A DNA stretch of 43,467 nt from an uncultured Kiritimatiellota bacterium (GCA_934621385.1 CAKTUI010000024.1:1-43467); one strand, 5' to 3'. Counted from the stretch's first letter, positions 28,343 to 36,663 are shown. A program made the numbers and translations. The notes: generated by a model from the sequence alone, not told the origin.

Positions 28343-29256
28343 CAGCACCCACGCCTCCCACGCGTCCGCCCCGTCTCAACGATTGCCGAGATGGCAATGA
28401 AAAGAACGCCGACCCACTGCAGAAGCGTCGCGGACTCGCCCAAGAAAAGCGCGGCAAACCACACGGCGAAAACGGGCGTGAAATACGCGCTGATGCCCAG
28501 GACCGACATCGGCAGGTAGCGCTGCGCGGCATTCCACATCAGGAAGGGAAGAAGCGTGCCGCAGAAGCCAAGCCCCAGCACCAAGCCCCAACCCTTGACC
28601 GTCGTCGGCCAGTCAAAGTCGCCGAAGGGAAGGAATGCAGCCGCCACGGCCGCTCCAATGAGCATCGACCAGGCGGAAAACGCCCAAGACCCCATGCGCG
28701 CAACCATTCCCCGCCCAAACACCGTATAGACACCCCATGTCGCCGCCGCCAGAAGAACATAGCAGTCACCGACCGAGTAGGCCGACAGGTGGAACCCGCT
28801 TCCCGTCAGAATCTGAATGACCAGCAACGCCCCGACAAAACCAAACGCCAAGCCAATCAGTTCCTTCAACTCAATATGCCGGACATGGAAAGCGGAGACG
28901 ACGAAAATCATCAGGGGCGTCAGGGCATCCGCCATGGACGCATTTGCCGCACTGACGCGGGCGCATCCCATGAAGACGCTCCAGGCCATCAGGAACGTGC
29001 CGATGGGGGCAACCCACACCATCTTCAGCCAGTCCTTTCGCGAAAGCGAGAAGAAGCGCGTCCGTTCGGCCGGACGACAGCAACCGGCCACGAACAGAAT
29101 CAGGCCCGCAATCAGAAAGCGCAGAAACGTCAAAACCAGCGGCGAGACCCCCTGCAACTTCGTCAACGCCGCGCCAAAAACGAATGTGGAGGCGAACCCT
29201 GCGACTGACAGAATCGCCAAGAACAGGCCGAAAGCCAACCGTCCAACCCTGTTCAT
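28342..29256 (-). CDS. EamA family (DMT superfamily) permease
   Basis: The 304-residue protein has about ten hydrophobic segments in two EamA repeats. Typical marks are the early FVFGAALTKLQGVSPLVLTFLRFLIAG type stretch, the mid-protein WGVYTVFGRGM at the start of the second repeat, and the final FTPVFAVWFAALFLGE region. DMT carriers export metabolites such as amino acids, but specificity cannot be told from sequence. The ATG at 29256 has GAGG eleven bases upstream, 13 bases after the htpX stop. It is coupled to the response regulator downstream. Confidence 0.88.
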   Translation of the reverse strand: MNRVGRLAFGLFLAILSVAGFASTFVFGAALTKLQGVSPLVLTFLRFLIAGLILFVAGCCRPAERTRFFSLSRKDWLKMVWVAPIGTFLMAWSVFMGCARVSAANASMADALTPLMIFVVSAFHVRHIELKELIGLAFGFVGALLVIQILTGSGFHLSAYSVGDCYVLLAAATWGVYTVFGRGMVARMGSWAFSAWSMLIGAAVAAAFLPFGDFDWPTTVKGWGLVLGLGFCGTLLPFLMWNAAQRYLPMSVLGISAYFTPVFAVWFAALFLGESATLLQWVGVLFIAISAIVETGRTRGRRGC

Positions 29257-29269
29257 CCGAAGGTGAACC

Positions 29270-30175
29270 TCACGAAAGTTCGGACGGACCGAGGTTCTGA
29301 AGTGCCGCGATGCGGTCCGAAAGCGACGGATGCGTCGCCCAGATGGAGGTCTTGCGGTCGCCCTCGGCAATTCCCATCGCCTTCAGCGAATCGGGCAGAA
29401 CCCCCGGGCGGAGGTTCCCAAGACGCCGCAGCGCGGCAATCATCGGACTCGGCGTTCCCAGCAACCGCGCCGAACCCACGTCGGCCGCATACTCGCGGTG
29501 ACGCGAAAAGGCAAAGACGACAAGAGAGGCCAGAATGCCCAAGACGAGATCAAGCACCATCACCGTCAGGAAGTAGACACCACTGTTCGACGAACGGCGG
29601 CGCTCACCATCCCCATTACCGGCATTCGCCAAGATTGTGGCAATTGCCCGTGAGAAGAAAATGACGAAGGCGTTCAGCACGCCCTGAACAAGCGTCAGGG
29701 TCACCATATCGCCATTGGCGACATGGCTCATCTCGTGTCCAAGGACAGCCCGAAGTTCCTCACGCGTCATCTGTCCCATGATTTCAGTCGAGACGGCGAC
29801 AAGGGCGTGGTTGCGGAAGGCTCCCGTTGCGAACGCATTGGCCGAACCCGGGTAAATCGCGACCTCCGGCATCTTCACATTCGCCCGCCGCGCAAGGTCG
29901 GCAACCGTTTCGACCAACCACCGCTCGGCCTCGCCCTCGCTTCCGTCAATCGTCCTGGCGCGGCAGGCAAACTTCGCCATGGGCTTTGAAAGCAACAGGG
30001 AGACGATGGCCCCGATGAAGCCATACACGAAGGCGAAGATGACAAGGTTGGCCCATTCGGGTCCGACAAGCTCGGCAACGCTCGTCCCCAACAGGGCGCA
30101 GAGAACATTGGCCACGATGCCCAATGCGAGCATCACGGCAAGGTTCGTGACAATAAAGAGAAGTACGCGCTTCAT
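29270..30175 (-). CDS. htpX: Membrane zinc metalloprotease HtpX (M48B)
   Basis: The 301-residue protein is a full-length HtpX. Two N-terminal membrane segments (about 5-30 and 42-63) are followed by the zinc motif HEMSH at 147-151, two further hydrophobic segments and the third ligand in FSRHREYAAD. HtpX degrades misfolded inner-membrane proteins, usually under heat or envelope stress together with FtsH. It overlaps the NfeD-like gene as ATGA. This pairing makes sense because NfeD-like proteins accompany membrane quality-control proteases and stomatins. Confidence 0.95.
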   Translation of the reverse strand: MKRVLLFIVTNLAVMLALGIVANVLCALLGTSVAELVGPEWANLVIFAFVYGFIGAIVSLLLSKPMAKFACRARTIDGSEGEAERWLVETVADLARRANVKMPEVAIYPGSANAFATGAFRNHALVAVSTEIMGQMTREELRAVLGHEMSHVANGDMVTLTLVQGVLNAFVIFFSRAIATILANAGNGDGERRRSSNSGVYFLTVMVLDLVLGILASLVVFAFSRHREYAADVGSARLLGTPSPMIAALRRLGNLRPGVLPDSLKAMGIAEGDRKTSIWATHPSLSDRIAALQNLGPSELS

Positions 30176-30612
30176 ATCGCCTTGACCTTCATTGTGATAT
30201 TCGACTGACCGACGACCTTGACGGGAACATCCACGTCAATCGGCTCGTCGGCAACCGCCGACCACTCCGCGTCGCCAATCAGGACGCGTCCGGCGAGAGG
30301 CGGGCGAATGGCCTGCGTCACCTTGCCGGCCCGACCGACCGACTCCATGTTGAAGTTTTCCCGCGAAGTCCCAGTCTCGCCGCAGAAGATCCGCTTCATC
30401 CAACGGCGCAGGAAGAACAGGTAAAGGATGGCGAAGATTGAAAACGCGGCAAGTTGTCCCGTCAGCGTAAAGGCCTCCCCGAAAGCAAACCGGCACACGC
30501 CCACCGTCATCGCCGACAGGCCAAAGAAGAAGATGACGAACCCCGGCGAGAGGAGTTCCATCAACATCAGAAAGGCCCCCAGATACACCCAAAGCCAAGC
30601 ACAAGACAACAT
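30172..30612 (-). CDS. NfeD-like membrane protein
   Basis: The 146-residue protein has N-terminal membrane segments (about 5-75, rich in Phe and Leu) and a soluble C-terminal OB-fold-like domain. The sequence VGRAGKVTQAIRPPLAGRVLI is typical of the short NfeD1b type (YbbK-like). Such proteins work with stomatin/flotillin-like partners in membrane organisation, and no stomatin gene is present here. The start ATG shares a base with the dnaX stop (TAATG), and the end overlaps htpX (ATGA), so translation is coupled on both sides. Confidence 0.88.
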   Translation of the reverse strand: MLSCAWLWVYLGAFLMLMELLSPGFVIFFFGLSAMTVGVCRFAFGEAFTLTGQLAAFSIFAILYLFFLRRWMKRIFCGETGTSRENFNMESVGRAGKVTQAIRPPLAGRVLIGDAEWSAVADEPIDVDVPVKVVGQSNITMKVKAI

Positions 30613-32021
30613 TACTTTACCTCCTTTACGTCAACGACTTCCGCACCCGGGAAAACCTCCAGGACACTGTTGAGCCGCGCATCCTCCAATATCTCCTTCC
30701 GCGGCATTGGACGCGGCGGCGGTGGAGGCGCAACGGGCGGCGGCGGTGGCGAAACGCGGGACGAGCCAGCGGACGCAGGTGCCGACGCGGGCTCGGGCGG
30801 AAGCGAGGGAAGTTCACGAACGGCGCGGCGGGCGGGCACAGGTTCCGCCTTGGGGACGCTCCCCGCACCCTGCTCACCCTTCAGCGCACGCACGGCGCGC
30901 ATCAGTTCCTCAATCGTTGCCGTCGTCGCGATTCGGCTCGCCCGAATGAGCGACATCTCAATCAGCGTCCGGACGCTCAGCGCATAACGGAGCTTGTCTT
31001 CCATCTCCGCAATCTGGTCGCACACGCGAAAGACGCGCCCGGCATCCAAGCCCTTGACCTGCTCGGTCAGCACCTTAATCTGCTCGGGCGTCGCCTCAAG
31101 CGACTTCGAATTCGGGCCAAGCGCCTGCAGGACGACAAGATTCCGAAAGTGCTGCAGGAGTTCACCCGACAGGCGGCGCATGTTCTTGCCGGCGGAGTCA
31201 AAGGTCTCAATCGAGGAGAGAATTGTCGGAATATCCCCTGAGAGGATGGCTCCCGCCAATTTCTCAAGGGCCGAACGACTCACCAAGCCGAAAACGCCCA
31301 GTGCATCCTCTTCCGTCACCTTGTCACCGCAGAAGGAAATCAGCTGATCGAGCGAGGAAAGCGCATCGCGCATACCACCCTCGGCACCACGCGCAATCGC
31401 GAGCAGCGCATCATCCTCCGCCGCAATCCCCTCCTGTGCGCAGACGTGCTTCAGCCGCGACACGATGTCCGTCGTCTGAATCCGGCGCAGGTCGAACCGC
31501 TGGCAACGGGAAATGATGGTCGGCAGGACCTTGTCGCCTTCCGTCGTGGCGAAGATGAAGCGGACGAATTCCGGCGGCTCCTCCAGCGTCTTCAGCAGCG
31601 CGTTCCAGGCCGAGTTGGAGAGCATGTGACATTCGTCGATGATGAATATCTTGAAGCGCGATGTCGCGGGCTTGAACTGGACGGACTCGATGATCGGCTT
31701 GACGTCATCGACCTTGTTGTGGCTCGCCGCATCAAGTTCAATGACATCAAGCGATCGCCCGGCGGCGATTTCGCGGCAGTTCGTGCAGGTTCCGCAGGGT
31801 TCCGTCCCATTCGGCGACTGACAATTCAACGCCTTGGCGAAGATTCGCGAAAGCGTCGTCTTGCCAATGCCGCGTGGACCGATGAACAGGTAGGCATTCG
31901 CGATGCGTTTCGCCTCAATTGCATGGCGAAGCGTCGTCACGACATGCTCCTGCCCGACGACGTCGTCAAACGTCATCGGGCGATACTTCAACGGCAATGC
32001 TATGTGCTGCTTCTCGGCCAT
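30612..32021 (-). CDS. dnaX: DNA polymerase III subunit gamma/tau
   Basis: The 469-residue clamp-loader ATPase has Walker A GPRGIGKT at 48-55, a zinc-binding set C67, C76, C79, C82, Walker B FIIDECHM and the sensor-1 region FIFATTEGDKVLPTIISRCQ. The third domain ends near residue 370. The C-terminal tail is proline-rich (PPPPPVAPPPPP) and shorter than in long tau proteins, so the alpha-binding end may be reduced. I saw no obvious programmed frameshift site. TGG-TATAAT ends seven bases before the ATG, so the message should start at the ATG. It leads a seven-gene coupled operon. recR and ybaB, common neighbours elsewhere, are absent. Confidence 0.95.
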   Translation of the reverse strand: MAEKQHIALPLKYRPMTFDDVVGQEHVVTTLRHAIEAKRIANAYLFIGPRGIGKTTLSRIFAKALNCQSPNGTEPCGTCTNCREIAAGRSLDVIELDAASHNKVDDVKPIIESVQFKPATSRFKIFIIDECHMLSNSAWNALLKTLEEPPEFVRFIFATTEGDKVLPTIISRCQRFDLRRIQTTDIVSRLKHVCAQEGIAAEDDALLAIARGAEGGMRDALSSLDQLISFCGDKVTEEDALGVFGLVSRSALEKLAGAILSGDIPTILSSIETFDSAGKNMRRLSGELLQHFRNLVVLQALGPNSKSLEATPEQIKVLTEQVKGLDAGRVFRVCDQIAEMEDKLRYALSVRTLIEMSLIRASRIATTATIEELMRAVRALKGEQGAGSVPKAEPVPARRAVRELPSLPPEPASAPASAGSSRVSPPPPPVAPPPPPRPMPRKEILEDARLNSVLEVFPGAEVVDVKEVK

Positions 32022-32028
32022 GCCACGA

Positions 32029-32037
32029 ATTATACCA
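32029..32037 (-). promoter_or_regulatory. Extended -10 promoter of the dnaX operon, leaderless type
   Basis: TGG-TATAAT on the minus strand lies seven bases before the ATG at 32021. No -35 is seen. The box is about 23 bases past the nagA stop, so the intergenic space is only the promoter. Confidence 0.7.
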
Positions 32038-32060
32038 CAAAACGGGTCGCCGCGTCTGCG

Positions 32061-33218
32061 TCAGATCCGCTGCTCACCATTCACGAAGACGGCGGACGGA
32101 TTCCACTTCTTCGGATTGATGACGACCAAGTCGGCCGTAAAGCCCTTCTCGACCTTTCCAAGCTCAGCGCCCCAGCCCTGTTCAATCGCCTGGTTCCACG
32201 AGGTCGTCCGCACGAGATCCTTCAAAGGAATGCCCGTCACCTCATGAACGTTCTTGAGCCCCATGCCCATCCAAAGGGTCGAGCCGGCGAGATTGCCACC
32301 CTCGACAAGGCGCGCCTCGCCATTCTTGAGCAGAACCTTCAGTCCACCCATTTCGAAGGCATAACCGTCCTTGCAGTGGGAGCAGCGGAGGGAGTCGGTA
32401 ATCATCTGAACGTGGGCGAGATTCCGCCGCGTGAAAATCAGTTTCAGCATATCAGGGCACAGGTGAATCTTGTCGCAGATGACTTCCGTATTGAGATCCT
32501 CGATAAGGAAGCCCGCTCCAACCATGCCAATTTCACGATGATGCAGGGGCGTCATCTGGTTGCAGAAGTGCGTCATGTGCCGAAGCCCGTTCTTATAGGC
32601 CGCCATCAAATCCTTGAGTTTCGCCGCCGTATGCCCGCAGCTCGGCAGAACGCCCATCTTGAGACAGTCCTTCGCAAACTTTGCGCCACCCTCCGTCTCG
32701 ACCGCGTACGAAACCTGCCGAACGGGATAGACTTTGGCGATTTCCTTGACTTCCTTGATGGACGGCTTGCGGACGAACTTCGGATTCTGTGCGCCGCAGC
32801 ACTTGACGTTGATGAACGGACCTTCAAGATGGATGCCGGGCACTTTCGCGTAGGGCTGACCAGCCTCATCGTATTTCTTGGCATTTCCCGCCGCCACCAG
32901 CAGTTCCTCGTGCGAAACCGTCAGCGTCGTCGGCAGGAACGTCGTCACGCCCTCGGCGAGCTTCGCCTCGGCCAACTTGAAAATCGCCTGCGGATCGGCA
33001 TCGCAGAAATCATAGGTCAGTGCACCGTGCGTATGCACATCAATGAAGCCCGGCATCACATATTGCCCGCCGACGTCGACGATGGTCGTCATGCCCTTCT
33101 CGGATACCTTGCGCGTCGTCACGGCGACAATCTTGCTCCCCTCGATGACAATGGTCGCATTCTCCATGTCAACGTCCGGTGAAATGACGTGCGCGTTCTT
33201 GATGAGAGTCTTCTGCAT
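32061..33218 (-). CDS. nagA: N-acetylglucosamine-6-phosphate deacetylase
   Basis: The 385-residue amidohydrolase converts N-acetylglucosamine 6-phosphate to glucosamine 6-phosphate and acetate. Family motifs are PGFIDVHTHG near residue 57, GIHLEGPFIN with a metal-binding Glu, SCGHTAA and THFCNQMTPLHHRE for the histidine ligands, and ITDSLRC with the catalytic Asp. Length is standard. The ATG at 33218 has AGAAGGG six bases upstream. It lies 37 bases after the ExbB-DUF4159 gene and probably shares its promoter. It fits recycling of amino sugars from peptidoglycan or use of host glycans. Confidence 0.93.
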   Translation of the reverse strand: MQKTLIKNAHVISPDVDMENATIVIEGSKIVAVTTRKVSEKGMTTIVDVGGQYVMPGFIDVHTHGALTYDFCDADPQAIFKLAEAKLAEGVTTFLPTTLTVSHEELLVAAGNAKKYDEAGQPYAKVPGIHLEGPFINVKCCGAQNPKFVRKPSIKEVKEIAKVYPVRQVSYAVETEGGAKFAKDCLKMGVLPSCGHTAAKLKDLMAAYKNGLRHMTHFCNQMTPLHHREIGMVGAGFLIEDLNTEVICDKIHLCPDMLKLIFTRRNLAHVQMITDSLRCSHCKDGYAFEMGGLKVLLKNGEARLVEGGNLAGSTLWMGMGLKNVHEVTGIPLKDLVRTTSWNQAIEQGWGAELGKVEKGFTADLVVINPKKWNPSAVFVNGEQRI

Positions 33219-33255
33219 GGTGAACCCTTCTTTCTGTTGTTTTATGTTTTCGCCC

Positions 33256-33915
33256 TCATTGTTCATAATGACGGCGGTAGTACTGGTTAAAGGCATAGAA
33301 CATCACATTGACGCCCAACTTGTAGGCCTGGTCGGCAACCTCGGCAGACGCGCCGGAATGATCGTCGCGCCAGGCATCGTTGATGTCGCCGGGATGATAG
33401 TAGACGAGCCAGCGGCCATCCTCGCGAATGCCCATCGCCCGATAACCGGCGTGATGCCAGAACGGTGGTGCCCCGTCCGGAAAGACATAGGGTCGCTGGT
33501 AGATCGGATCGTCGTTCGGCACGTCGACAAGGGGCTTTCCGGGGAAGACCTTGCGGAGCAGATTCTTGACGGACCCGTCAAAATGGCCGCCCCCATTATC
33601 GATGAAGAGCATCCCCCCCTCGCGCTCACAGTATTCGCGCAAAACCTTCGCCTCGCCTGCCGAAATGGAAATGTTCCCCTTGCCCGTCAGAAGGACGGCG
33701 GCAACCGGGCCTTCCTCAGTCTCGCAAGCGGAAACAGCCGCCGCGACATCACCGTCCGCAACCGATTCGCGCACAACCTTACGCAACTTTGCCGCGTCAC
33801 TCTTCGAAGCCGCACGAAAGGCTCGTGCACGATCGATGATGACCGCCACAAGAACGACTGAGCAGACCAGCAGCGGGAGCATCATCCATCCGCCGTCCAT
33901 CAAATATCCCATCAT
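33256..33915 (-). CDS. Fusion of an ExbB/TolQ N-terminus with a DUF4159 C-terminus
   Basis: The 219-residue protein has two unlike parts. Residues 1 to about 80 look like the start of an ExbB/TolQ/MotA proton-channel protein. They include a membrane helix at about 10-31 (MMLPLLVCSVVLVAVIIDRA), the basic RARAFRAA and the cytoplasmic VADGDVAAAVSACETEEGPV. From about 85 on, the sequence matches the end of DUF4159 proteins (LREYCEREGGMLFIDN, VFPGKPLVDVPNDDPIY, LGVNVMFYAFNQYY). These families are often neighbours in PVC genomes, so an internal deletion fusing them is likely. The later channel helices are missing, so it cannot be a normal ExbB. The ATG at 33915 follows AAGGAG. Confidence 0.65.
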   Translation of the reverse strand: MMGYLMDGGWMMLPLLVCSVVLVAVIIDRARAFRAASKSDAAKLRKVVRESVADGDVAAAVSACETEEGPVAAVLLTGKGNISISAGEAKVLREYCEREGGMLFIDNGGGHFDGSVKNLLRKVFPGKPLVDVPNDDPIYQRPYVFPDGAPPFWHHAGYRAMGIREDGRWLVYYHPGDINDAWRDDHSGASAEVADQAYKLGVNVMFYAFNQYYRRHYEQ

Positions 33916-33955
33916 GATTGAGGTGTCTCCTTGTCTTTCCAATTAGATCGGCAAG

Positions 33956-33991
33956 ATTATACCATCCTCCTATCCCGAAGGTCAAGTGACC
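33956..33991 (-). promoter_or_regulatory. Promoter of the ExbB-DUF4159/nagA pair
   Basis: TTGACC (33985-33980), an 18-base spacer and TGG-TATAAT (-10 hexamer 33961-33956) form a strong promoter. The -35 is part of a 12-bp palindrome GGTCA-AG-TGACC (33980-33991), a possible operator. The leader is about 35 bases with AAGGAG. Confidence 0.75.
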
Positions 33992-34080
33992 AAAACCGCT
34001 TGTCGTGTGCGGAAAAGTTGTAAAATCTAATGGAGCAGCGGAAAGAAAGGGCTGGCGGAAGGTGCAGAACAAGCCCAGAC

Positions 34081-34189
34081 TGCCAGGTTGCGCAAGTCGA
34101 CACCCTTAGGTTGCGCAACCTGGCACCCTCGACTTGCGCAACCTAACACCCCTGGGATGCGCAACCCCCTCCTCGCCCGCACAAGTCGA
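34081..34189. repeat. Array 3: four TTGCGCAA dyads at an exact 23-bp step plus a degenerate fifth
   Basis: The core TTGCGCAA (ATGCGCAA in the last) begins at 34088, 34111, 34134 and 34157, each 23 bp apart, and CACCC follows each of the first three. The arms interlock as perfect inverted repeats: 34081-34095 with 34111-34125 (15 bp), 34106-34118 with 34134-34146 (13 bp) and 34085-34100 with 34129-34144 (16 bp). A weaker copy ending CAAGTCGA lies at 34177-34189. Spacers are not unique, so it is not a CRISPR. The build matches arrays 1 and 2, but the core word differs. Confidence 0.8.
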
Positions 34190-34495
34190 TAAGCCATCCC
34201 CCCATGCGGAAAATCCAAACCGCCGCGCCGCAACTGAAACTTTCATAAGTCCTAACTTCAACTCAAACGCGTTCCACCTGCGACGCGCACGAGTTCCTGC
34301 GAGTGGACTTCGGCACATACGGGACGGCGCGGCGGTTTTGTTTCGCGGCAATCGTCCCGCCCGACAGGTCAAGGCAGGCCGGGAGCATTCCCATCACCGC
34401 ATCGCGGCACTTGTCATCGGAATGCGCAGAAACGAGTTCATCGGACGGCTATTTGTCGACATGGGTATGGGCTAAACGCAAAATGTCTCAACTTT

Positions 34496-34504
34496 TGATA
34501 TACT
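34496..34504 (+). promoter_or_regulatory. Extended -10 promoter of ldh
   Basis: TGA-TATACT on the plus strand lies 41 bases before the ldh ATG. The leader carries AAAGGAGG. No good -35 is seen. This is the only promoter serving a plus-strand gene in the window. Confidence 0.6.
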
Positions 34505-34545
34505 ATGAGTCGTCCATTAGACAATTCAAATAAAGGAGGTCTACG

Positions 34546-35517
34546 ATGAACAAGACTCGGAAGGTGACAATCGTCGGAGCGGGGAATGTCGGTGCAAGTT
34601 TCGCCTATGCGCTGATGCAGGCGGGCGATGCCGAGGAAATCGCCCTCATGGATGCCTCGGAGAAGTTTGCGCACGGACAGGTTCTCGATCTGGCCCAGGG
34701 CAAGGCCTTTGTCCCCGAAGTGGACATTCATGTCGGAACTGACGCGGACTTCACCGACTCAGACCTCATCGTCATCACGGCCGGTGCCAAGCAGGCTCCT
34801 GGCGAAACACGCATCGACCTCCTGCGAAGAAACGCCGGCATCATTGCCGACCTGGCCCGAAAAATTGCCGCGTCCGGCTCCAACGGTGTCATGATGCTCG
34901 TCTCCAATCCCGTTGACATCCTCACGAAGATTGCCGCCGATGTCTCCGGTTGGCCCCGCGAGCGCGTCATCGGTTCGGGAACCGTGCTGGACACGGCCCG
35001 ATTCCGCCACGCCCTCGCCGCGTGCGCGGGGATCGATGCGCGGAACGTTCATGGCTACATTCTTGGGGAGCACGGCGACAGCGAGTTCGCCGCCTGGTCG
35101 CTGACGACGATTGCCGGACAGTCCCCGCTCGCCTTCTGCTCATCCTGCCCCAATTGTGAAAAACTCACCTCTCACGCCGACATTCAGAACTCCATCCTGC
35201 AACGCGTGCGCGACTCGGCCTATGAAATCATCACGGACAAGGGCTCGACCTACTACGCCATCGGCCTTGCCATGTGCCGCATCGCCAAGGCCATTCTGCG
35301 CGACGAACACGCCGTCCTCCCCGTATCCGTCACCCTCAACGGCGAATACGGACTCTCGGGGGTCGCCCTTTCCGTCCCCTGCGTCGTCGGACGCTCAGGC
35401 ATCCAGCGCATTCTCAGCGCCAAACTCTCCGAAGATGAACAAAAGGCGCTCACCGTCTCCGGGGAGCGCCTCCGTTCGGCCCTTGACGAAATCAAGGGCT
35501 CGCCTTCCAACCATTAG
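34546..35517 (+). CDS. ldh: L-lactate dehydrogenase
   Basis: The 323-residue enzyme reduces pyruvate to L-lactate with NADH. The nucleotide-binding loop is VGAGNVGAS (10-18). The active-site loop AGAKQAPGETR (79-89) has Gln83 at the position that selects pyruvate over oxaloacetate, so it is an LDH and not a malate dehydrogenase. The proton acceptor is His176 in GEHGDSE. The ATG at 34546 has AAAGGAGG upstream. It is the only plus-strand gene. Its TAG stop overlaps the purM stop by three bases, with no terminator visible between the two. Confidence 0.95.
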   Translation: MNKTRKVTIVGAGNVGASFAYALMQAGDAEEIALMDASEKFAHGQVLDLAQGKAFVPEVDIHVGTDADFTDSDLIVITAGAKQAPGETRIDLLRRNAGIIADLARKIAASGSNGVMMLVSNPVDILTKIAADVSGWPRERVIGSGTVLDTARFRHALAACAGIDARNVHGYILGEHGDSEFAAWSLTTIAGQSPLAFCSSCPNCEKLTSHADIQNSILQRVRDSAYEIITDKGSTYYAIGLAMCRIAKAILRDEHAVLPVSVTLNGEYGLSGVALSVPCVVGRSGIQRILSAKLSEDEQKALTVSGERLRSALDEIKGSPSNH

Positions 35518-36554
35518 GCCTTGTAAGTGACAACGCCCTTGCCCTTGCGAATCACGCCAATCACATTGTAGGGCTGGTGCATGGCCTTGAGAATCCGCGT
35601 CGCCTTGTCGAGCTGGTTCTTCGGGAGGATGACGACGAAACCGATGCCCATGTTGAACACGCGGTACATTTCGTCGTGATCCACCTTGCCCTGACGCTCG
35701 ATGAACTTGAAGATGGTCGGGACTTCCCAAGACTCACGGTCAATCTCGGCGTTCACGGACTTCGGCAGCACACGCGGAATGTTATCCGGGAAGCCACCAC
35801 CCGTGATGTGCGCCATACCCGTAATCTTGATCTTGCGCTCCATCAGCTTGGCGACGGGCTTGAGGAAGCTCCTGTGGACGGCGAGCAACGCATCGCCGAA
35901 CGTCTGGTTAGTCCCCGGCAACTTGTCCTGGGGCGAATACTGGCAAAGGTCGAAAATGACGCGCCGCGCCAGCGAAAAACCGTTCGTCTGAAGCCCGCCC
36001 GAGGGGAAACCAATAATCACATCCCCTGCACGGATGGACTTGCCCGTAATCAAATCCTTCTTCGCCACGTGGCCGACAATCGTGCCGACGAGGTCGTACT
36101 CACCAACCGGGTAGAGACCCGGCATCTCGGCCGTCTCACCGCCGAGAAGCGTCATCTTGTTCTCCTTGCAGGCCTTGCACAGTCCGCTCACGACGGACTT
36201 GAACTGCGCGGCGTCAAACTTCGCCGTACCGACATAGTCCATGAAAAAGAGCGGCTTCGCGCCCTGGACGAGAATGTCGTTCACGCAGTGGTTGACGATG
36301 TCCTGCCCGACGGTGTCGTGCCGGTTCATCATTGCCGCGACCTTCAGCTTCGTACCCACGCCATCCGTCGAGGCAACGAGAATCTCATCACGCCCGGACG
36401 GGACCTTGTGAAGGCCGCCAAAGGAACCAATGCCCCCCAGCGTCAGGGGCGTCTTCGTATCTGCAACCATCGCCTTAATCGAATTGAGCGCGGTCATCTT
36501 GTTGTCGATGTTCACGCCGGCCTTGGCGTAGGCTGAAACTTTCTTGTCGGACAT
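35514..36554 (-). CDS. purM: Phosphoribosylformylglycinamidine cyclo-ligase
   Basis: The 346-residue ATP-grasp-like PurM enzyme closes the imidazole ring to form aminoimidazole ribonucleotide in purine synthesis. It has AYAKAGVNIDNK at the start, STDGVGTKLK near residue 70, and the conserved GGETAEMPGLYP. HITGGGFPDNIPRVLP follows near 275, then the terminal IGFVVILP strand. Length is normal. The ATG at 36554 with AAAGG ten bases upstream fits the family N-terminus better than upstream in-frame starts. It follows fba with a hairpin between, and converges on ldh. Confidence 0.95.
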   Translation of the reverse strand: MSDKKVSAYAKAGVNIDNKMTALNSIKAMVADTKTPLTLGGIGSFGGLHKVPSGRDEILVASTDGVGTKLKVAAMMNRHDTVGQDIVNHCVNDILVQGAKPLFFMDYVGTAKFDAAQFKSVVSGLCKACKENKMTLLGGETAEMPGLYPVGEYDLVGTIVGHVAKKDLITGKSIRAGDVIIGFPSGGLQTNGFSLARRVIFDLCQYSPQDKLPGTNQTFGDALLAVHRSFLKPVAKLMERKIKITGMAHITGGGFPDNIPRVLPKSVNAEIDRESWEVPTIFKFIERQGKVDHDEMYRVFNMGIGFVVILPKNQLDKATRILKAMHQPYNVIGVIRKGKGVVTYKA

Positions 36555-36622
36555 TTTCTGAAAACCTTTCTTGCTCACACGAACGCCCCACACCTGCGGG
36601 GACGCCTGTTCATAGACACGAA

Positions 36623-36648
36623 GGGCGCGTGACTTCATTCACGCGCCC
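36623..36648 (-). terminator. Hairpin after fba, partial terminator
   Basis: GGGCGCGTGA (36623-36632) and TCACGCGCCC (36639-36648) form a perfect ten-base-pair stem with a six-base loop, 16 bases past the fba stop. On the minus strand it is followed by TTCGTGTC, not a T-run. It may reduce read-through into purM or stabilise the fba 3' end. Confidence 0.5.
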
Positions 36649-36663
36649 CCCGGTCTGATCGAC

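Larger units (their letters stand above)
33992..34545. other. Divergent intergenic region between the DUF4159 promoter and ldh
   Basis: No supported gene is seen. The region holds array 3 (34081-34189) and, at its right end, the ldh promoter. Two open frames here (about 113 and 76 codons) lack ribosome binding sites and family resemblance, so I do not call them. A TTGTCG-N15-TAAAAT pair at 34000-34026 is a weak plus-strand promoter candidate just before the array. Confidence 0.45.

Noticed and set aside
34134..34533. Two plus-strand frames of 113 and 76 codons upstream of ldh
   Set aside because: They have no ribosome binding site and no family resemblance, overlap array 3 or the ldh promoter, and have composition typical of random frames in G+C-rich DNA.
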